A stretch of 17,243 nt of DNA from Candidatus Microgenomates bacterium (lineage in GTDB: Bacteria; Patescibacteriota; Microgenomatia; UBA1406; GWC2-37-13). The notes beneath the pieces are model-generated. The model was not told the DNA's origin. It saw only the letters and a list, made by a program, of their open reading frames with translations, and made no database searches. This document shows positions 13,501 to 17,243 of this stretch, in pieces; the first letter of the stretch is position 1, and every line of letters begins with the position of its first letter. The stretch is taken from NCBI GenBank assembly GCA_016178125.1, contig JACOTV010000126.1:1-17243 (forward strand), read 5' to 3'. Made by a program: the position numbers and the translations under genes.

Positions 13501-13812
13501 TTATTTTGCGAAGAAACTCTTGACTCCTAAGACATATGCTAACACATTCACAAACAGCATCGCAGTTATCATCACAACTAATCCAATAAGTGCATAGGTG
13601 AGCGTTCGCTTCCCTTGTTGAATTTTATCTTGTTCGCCCCCTGAGGTGATATACAAAAATCCGCCCCAGAGCAGCATGGCAAGACATATAAATGCGCCTA
13701 TTGCCATCGCGAGGGGACCTAGGAAATTGACCAACATGCCGATGTTGCCGACTTTTGCCGCGGGGTTGGTTGCGGGATTTGAGAAGTCGACTGCGTAGAC
13801 AGGCTTGAACAT
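13501..13812 (-). CDS. Pilin-like two-helix membrane protein
   Basis: From the ATG at 13812 this encodes 103 residues; longer in-frame starts would lie inside the divergent uppS gene and are rejected. A short N-terminus (MFKPVYAVDFSNPA) precedes two membrane helices (about 27-52 and 75-97) joined by YITSGGEQDKIQQGKRTLTYALIG. This loop matches the paralogue encoded next (WITSGG...K...R...A.IG), so the two are tandem duplicates or two subunits of one assembly. The start is supported by a good promoter: TTTACA, 17 bases, TATACT, ending 6 bases before the ATG, which implies a nearly leaderless mRNA. Function as in the VirB2/TrbC-like group is inferred. Confidence 0.72.
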   Translation of the reverse strand: MFKPVYAVDFSNPATNPAAKVGNIGMLVNFLGPLAMAIGAFICLAMLLWGGFLYITSGGEQDKIQQGKRTLTYALIGLVVMITAMLFVNVLAYVLGVKSFFAK

Positions 13813-13818
13813 ACCGTC

Positions 13819-13847
13819 AGTATAGTGGAAATGATTTTTCTTGTAAA
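13819..13847 (-). promoter_or_regulatory. Promoter of the pilin-like / Nudix operon
   Basis: Minus strand: TTTACA (13847-13842), a 17-base spacer, TATACT (13824-13819), then 6 bases and the ATG at 13812. This is the best sigma-70 type promoter in the window, and it predicts transcription starting at or next to the start codon. Confidence 0.65.
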
Positions 13848-13853
13848 CAAGAC

Positions 13854-13859
13854 TAAAAT
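13854..13859 (+). promoter_or_regulatory. Weak -10 candidate for uppS
   Basis: TAAAAT lies 11 bases before the uppS ATG in the 58-base divergent intergenic region. No clear -35 is seen; transcription from it would give a leader of about 5 bases. Confidence 0.3.
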
Positions 13860-13870
13860 AGTGCAAACCT

Positions 13871-14554
13871 ATGGCTGAATTACAACACATTGCAATAATC
13901 CCCGACGGCAATCGTCGGTGGGCCCGTGCGCGCAATATGCCCACATTGGAAGGCCATCGCCGTGGATTTTCGGCGCTTGAGAAAATGGCAAACCATATAC
14001 GCAAACGTGGCATTCATACGCTTACCGTGTGGGCATTTTCGACTGAGAACTGGAATCGTGAAAAAGACGAAATAACCTACCTCATGAAACTCTACGAGAC
14101 CTGGCTCAATAGTAACCTTCGCACGGCGGTGCGCGACAAGGTGCGAATAATCCATTTAGGACGCAAAGACCGTATTCCAGAAAGCCTGCGCAAAAAGCTC
14201 ATCGAAGCTGAAGAAAAAACAAAGTCTTACACCCAGTTTAACTTGGGGTTTGCGGTAGATTACGGTGGGCGTGACGAGATCGCCCGTGCGTTTGAAAACA
14301 TGAAAAACGAAACCGCTGAGGTGACCGATAAAGACCAGCTTGCGGCATATCTTGATACGCGCGACTTCACGCATCCGTTTCCCGACCTCGTGATTCGTAC
14401 CAGCGGAGAGCATCGTACGTCGGGATTTATGACCTGGCAGACAGCATACTCCGAGTGGATTTTTCACGATAAATATCTCCCCGATTTCACCATCCCCGAC
14501 CTTGATTTGTGCATTCAAGATTATCAAAATCGCCAACGCCGATTCGGAAAATAA
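13871..14554 (+). CDS. uppS: Isoprenyl transferase (undecaprenyl diphosphate synthase)
   Basis: It adds IPP units in cis to an allylic diphosphate to make the long polyprenyl carrier for cell-wall building blocks. The 227 residues are near the family norm and contain all signature motifs: HIAIIPDGNRRWAR (6-19) with the catalytic Asp of PDGN, EGHRRGF (27-33), LTVWAFSTENWNR, FAVDYGGRDEI, and DLVIRTSGEHRTSGFMTWQTAYSEW, which corresponds to the IPP-binding RxxGxxRxSxFLxWQ segment. It is the first gene of a plus-strand group and divergent from the pilin-like operon. It is the only downstream consumer of IPP in the window; a trans-prenyl synthase to provide the primer must be elsewhere. Confidence 0.95.
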   Translation: MAELQHIAIIPDGNRRWARARNMPTLEGHRRGFSALEKMANHIRKRGIHTLTVWAFSTENWNREKDEITYLMKLYETWLNSNLRTAVRDKVRIIHLGRKDRIPESLRKKLIEAEEKTKSYTQFNLGFAVDYGGRDEIARAFENMKNETAEVTDKDQLAAYLDTRDFTHPFPDLVIRTSGEHRTSGFMTWQTAYSEWIFHDKYLPDFTIPDLDLCIQDYQNRQRRFGK

Positions 14555-14557
14555 AGC

Positions 14558-14566
14558 TGCTATAAT
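14558..14566 (+). promoter_or_regulatory. Extended -10 promoter before the Fic gene
   Basis: TGCTATAAT matches the extended -10 element (TGnTATAAT) exactly. It starts 4 bases after the uppS stop, and 7 bases separate it from the ATG at 14574, so the Fic transcript is predicted to be leaderless. Confidence 0.6.
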
Positions 14567-14573
14567 ATCAAGC

Positions 14574-15611
14574 ATGCTCGACCCTTCATACAAAATAACC
14601 AATAAAATCCTGACCGCGATTTCAAAAATAGAAGCCGCCGAAGAAGTCATTCGTCATGCGCCGCTGTTACCCCTCTGGGAGAAGCAGTTTAAAGACGATG
14701 CTGTTGTACGCGCTGTGCATCATGGGACCCATATTGAGGGGAATATGCTCGATAAGGAAGAAGCAAAGGACGTACTTATGGGGAAAGACGTTCTTGCACG
14801 TCCCCGCGATATTCAAGAGGTTATAAACTATCGCCGCGTTGTTGAGTATATCGATGAAGAAGCAAAACGTCACATCGAGAAAATCACCGAACAGCATATT
14901 AAGAAAATGCACCGCATTGTTGCCAACAAAATCCTTCCTGACGATCAGACAGGTGAGTATCGCAAAAAGCAGGTGGTTATTAAAGATTCTCAGACCGGCG
15001 AAATAACCTTTACCCCGCCCTCGGCCATCGAAGTGCCGTTTCTGATGCGTGAACTGGCATTTTGGATAAACAAAGAAAATGATATACACCCGATCATAAA
15101 AGCAGGACTTGCTCATCACGAGTTTGTGCGGATTCACCCCTTTAGTGATGGAAACGGACGCGTCGGTCGTTCACTCGCAACACTGATCCTCTTACTCGGC
15201 GGGTATGATATCCGTCGCTTCTTTTCACTCGAGGAGTTTTACGACAAGGACTCACTTTCGTACTATCAGCATCTGCAAAAAGCTACCGCCGGCGACCTTA
15301 CCTCGTGGCTCGAATATTTTACGTGGGGTGCATCGGTTGAGTTTGATAAAGTAAAAGAAAAAGTCTTAAAGCTTTCAAAAGACGCAAAAATGAAAGAACG
15401 CTTTGGGGGACAGCAGATATATCTCAACGAGCGACAGGTGAAAATTATCGAATATATTCAAGAGATCGGGTTTTTACAAAACCAGTCATTCCCGAGCCTG
15501 ATTCCCGACATTTCGGAAGATACCATCTTGCGAGACCTTAAGGACCTTATTGTAAAAGGACTTATTAAAAAAGTGGGGAGCACCAAATCAGCCCGCTACG
15601 TTGCGACATAA
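14574..15611 (+). CDS. Fic-domain protein (protein adenylyltransferase family)
   Basis: Fic enzymes usually transfer AMP from ATP to a Ser, Thr or Tyr of a target protein. I chose ATG 14574 because an extended -10 box ends 7 bases upstream; the in-frame start at 14502 lies inside uppS. Of 345 residues, about 45-250 form the Fic core with HPFSDGNGRVGR (188-199), a full HPFx(D/E)GNGRxxR active site including His188. An N-terminal THIEGN (52-57) corresponds to the inhibitory helix motif (S/T)xxxE(G/N); Glu55 is present, but the Ser/Thr four residues before it is Gly51. The C-terminus (285-345) looks like a winged-helix domain (NERQVKIIEYIQE, SEDTILRDLKDLIVKGLI), as in many Fic proteins. Target unknown. 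The ligase gene follows after 6 bases. Confidence 0.92.
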   Translation: MLDPSYKITNKILTAISKIEAAEEVIRHAPLLPLWEKQFKDDAVVRAVHHGTHIEGNMLDKEEAKDVLMGKDVLARPRDIQEVINYRRVVEYIDEEAKRHIEKITEQHIKKMHRIVANKILPDDQTGEYRKKQVVIKDSQTGEITFTPPSAIEVPFLMRELAFWINKENDIHPIIKAGLAHHEFVRIHPFSDGNGRVGRSLATLILLLGGYDIRRFFSLEEFYDKDSLSYYQHLQKATAGDLTSWLEYFTWGASVEFDKVKEKVLKLSKDAKMKERFGGQQIYLNERQVKIIEYIQEIGFLQNQSFPSLIPDISEDTILRDLKDLIVKGLIKKVGSTKSARYVAT

Positions 15612-15617
15612 CAAACC

Positions 15618-17237
15618 ATGAAATTTTCACGCCTTGCCGAATACTTTGAAACAATCGAGAAAACATCTTCACGGCTTGAGATAACCTACTCGCTTTCAGA
15701 TCTATTTAAAGAGTTACCAGCGGCGGACTTTGATCGGGCGATGTATCTTCTTCAGGGAAGGGTTTCACCTCAATTTGAATCTATCGAATTTGGGATTGCC
15801 GGGAAAATGGTTGCAAAAGCGGCGATTCAGGCTATGAATCTCGATTCTGCATATTTCAACAAAATCCTCAAAGAACGGGGAGACATTGGTACAACGGTCG
15901 AAGAGTTCAAAAAACAATACACATCGTTTGAAGCAAAAGATCTAACCGTGACCGAAGTATACGATCGACTACTGGAGTTGGCTAAAAAAGGGGGAAGTGG
16001 TTCTCAGCAAGAAAAAATGAGCATACTTGCGCATCTTATTCGCCAACTAGACCCGCTCTCGGCGCGCTATTTGGTGCGTATTCCGCTGGGTATTATGAGG
16101 TTGGGATTTTCGGATATGACCGTTCTGGATGCGTTTTCGTGGATGCTCAAAGGCGATAAATCGCTCCGTCCAGAAATCGAAGGTGCGTATCATGTGCGTC
16201 CCGATCTGGGCTACATTGGTAAACGACTCAAAGAACATGGTGAAAAAGGAGTACGCGCGGTAAAACCCGAAATTTTTACGCCCATTCTTATGATGCGTGC
16301 CGAGCGGTTATCCTCGGGCGTCGAAATTATCGAAAAAATCGGGGAGTGTGCAATAGAACCCAAGTTCGACGGATTTAGACTCCAAGCTCATGTAAAAAAA
16401 CATCACGGGAAAACCGAGGTGCGATTGTATTCTCGAAACCTCGAAGACGTGGGGTACATGTACCCAGACGTTGTCGCAGGAATCGTCAAGCAAATCACGG
16501 TAAACGAGGCTATTTTCGAGGGCGAGGCCATTGGATTTGATCCGTTGCGCGAAAGCTTTTTGCCGTTTCAAGAAACGGTGTCTCGCAAACGCAAACATGG
16601 TATCGAAGAGAAGGCACTCGAAATTCCGCTGCGCATGTTTGTTTTTGAGTTACTCTATGCCGATGGAGTGAATTATATGCAGACACCCTTTAAAGACCGT
16701 CGCAAACTGCTTTCAAAGGTTATAAAAACCAAAAACGAAGTTAAAAAAGACGTAGTCCTTATTGCTGACGACGAAATAACCGACGACCCTAAGAAGGTCG
16801 AGCTGTTATTTGAAGATGCCATCGAGCGGGGCCTCGAGGGAATTTTGGCCAAAAAGCTCGACGGCACATACCGGGCCGGTGCACGCGAGTGGAATTGGAT
16901 CAAATTCAAACGGAGTTATTCATCAAAAATCGAAGACACGGTCGATTGTTTGGTTATGGGGTATGACTACGGACAGGGCAAACGTACTGACTTTGGTATC
17001 GGTGCGTTTTTGGTCGGGGTCTATGACGAAAAAAACGATCGGTTTCTTACGGTTTCTAAAATCGGCACCGGGCTCACCGACGAAGAATGGCGTGAAATGC
17101 GCAAACGCTGTAACAAGCTCAAATCCGAAAAACAGCCTGCGTTATATGAGGTCAATAAGATCATGGATGTAGATGCGTGGGTCAAGCCAGGTATTGTTGT
17201 TGAAATCAAAGCCGATGAAATTACCTTAGGAATGTAA
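15618..17237 (+). CDS. ATP-dependent DNA ligase, archaeal-like, apparently short at the C-terminus
   Basis: It seals DNA nicks through an enzyme-AMP intermediate. The 539 residues comprise an all-helical N-terminal DNA-binding domain (1-220), the adenylation domain with Lys249 in EPKFDGFRLQ (motif I), FEGEAIGFD (motif III, 300-308), EGILAKKLDG (motif IV, 407-416) and WIKFKR (motif V, 427-432), and the start of the OB fold (VDCLVMGYDYGQGKRTDFGIGAFLVG). Homologues normally continue after the ADEIT segment with about 50 residues, including motif VI (RFPR). Here a TAA stops the frame right after ADEITLGM, 6 bases from the window end, so motif VI is not encoded in this frame. Either the gene is truncated, or a sequence error lies here. 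It probably shares a transcript with the Fic gene 6 bases upstream. Confidence 0.92.
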   Translation: MKFSRLAEYFETIEKTSSRLEITYSLSDLFKELPAADFDRAMYLLQGRVSPQFESIEFGIAGKMVAKAAIQAMNLDSAYFNKILKERGDIGTTVEEFKKQYTSFEAKDLTVTEVYDRLLELAKKGGSGSQQEKMSILAHLIRQLDPLSARYLVRIPLGIMRLGFSDMTVLDAFSWMLKGDKSLRPEIEGAYHVRPDLGYIGKRLKEHGEKGVRAVKPEIFTPILMMRAERLSSGVEIIEKIGECAIEPKFDGFRLQAHVKKHHGKTEVRLYSRNLEDVGYMYPDVVAGIVKQITVNEAIFEGEAIGFDPLRESFLPFQETVSRKRKHGIEEKALEIPLRMFVFELLYADGVNYMQTPFKDRRKLLSKVIKTKNEVKKDVVLIADDEITDDPKKVELLFEDAIERGLEGILAKKLDGTYRAGAREWNWIKFKRSYSSKIEDTVDCLVMGYDYGQGKRTDFGIGAFLVGVYDEKNDRFLTVSKIGTGLTDEEWREMRKRCNKLKSEKQPALYEVNKIMDVDAWVKPGIVVEIKADEITLGM

Positions 17238-17243
17238 GCCAAA

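Noticed and set aside
14156..14650. Open frame of 164 codons on the minus strand
   Set aside because: Antisense to uppS and the Fic gene start, no recognisable motif; the plus-strand genes have full family signatures.
1..17243. tRNA genes, CRISPR arrays, insertion sequences and prophage genes
   Set aside because: No cloverleaf, spaced direct repeats, transposase, integrase or terminal inverted repeats were seen by eye; a covariance-model and repeat search would be needed for certainty.

Overview
This window looks like part of a small bacterial genome, most likely Patescibacteria (Candidate Phyla Radiation), possibly the Microgenomates side. The evidence is indirect. Genes are packed almost end to end. 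Many small membrane proteins have no clear family. Two pilin-like genes carry the TSGG...K motif common in these lineages, and there is a PH-domain membrane protein, a short extracytoplasmic-type sigma factor and an ATP-dependent, archaeal-like DNA ligase. TGA works as a stop codon (for example at the ends of the HMG-CoA synthase and thiolase genes), so the UGA=Gly code of some CPR groups does not apply. The taxonomic placement is inference.

Layout. 1-840: 3' part of a DUF2130 coiled-coil/nuclease-like gene. 845-1345 (perhaps to 1404 through a frameshift): a secreted or anchored small protein. 1453-1574, minus: a lone 5S rRNA gene whose putative promoter overlaps, back to back, that of the next plus-strand gene. 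1610-5459: six plus-strand genes, namely a bacterial PH-domain membrane protein, a 78-residue two-helix protein, a 564-residue protein with a PP2C-like N-terminus, one membrane helix and a probable propeller C-terminus, an ECF-like sigma factor overlapping a one-helix membrane protein, and a Yip1-like membrane protein.

5492-12533: an eight-gene plus-strand mevalonate operon with gaps of at most 30 bases and several overlaps: HMG-CoA reductase, HMG-CoA synthase, acetoacetyl-CoA thiolase, a DUF35 OB-fold protein, mevalonate kinase, a second GHMP kinase (probably phosphomevalonate kinase), an IPP-isomerase-like Nudix protein and a diphosphomevalonate decarboxylase homologue. Together these would run acetyl-CoA to IPP. 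The synthase-thiolase-DUF35 trio copies the archaeal arrangement in which the three proteins form a substrate-channelling complex, but here the DUF35 protein has lost its zinc ribbon. The decarboxylase has its catalytic Asp and a nearby Asn exchanged. Both IPP-isomerase-like Nudix proteins in the window have Ser in place of the catalytic Cys.

13812-12514, minus: two paralogous two-helix pilin-like proteins followed by the second IPP-isomerase-like Nudix gene, converging on the mevalonate operon with a 20-base overlap. Divergent from these, 13871-17237: undecaprenyl diphosphate synthase (the polyprenyl consumer of IPP), a Fic-domain protein and an ATP-dependent DNA ligase that stops before its usual last motif.

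Several first-gene starts have a TATAAT-like box only 5-7 bases before the ATG, which suggests leaderless transcripts. Only one strong Shine-Dalgarno sequence was noticed, before a TTG start inside the mevalonate operon. No gene-free stretch exceeds about 205 bases, and the longest one holds the 5S gene.
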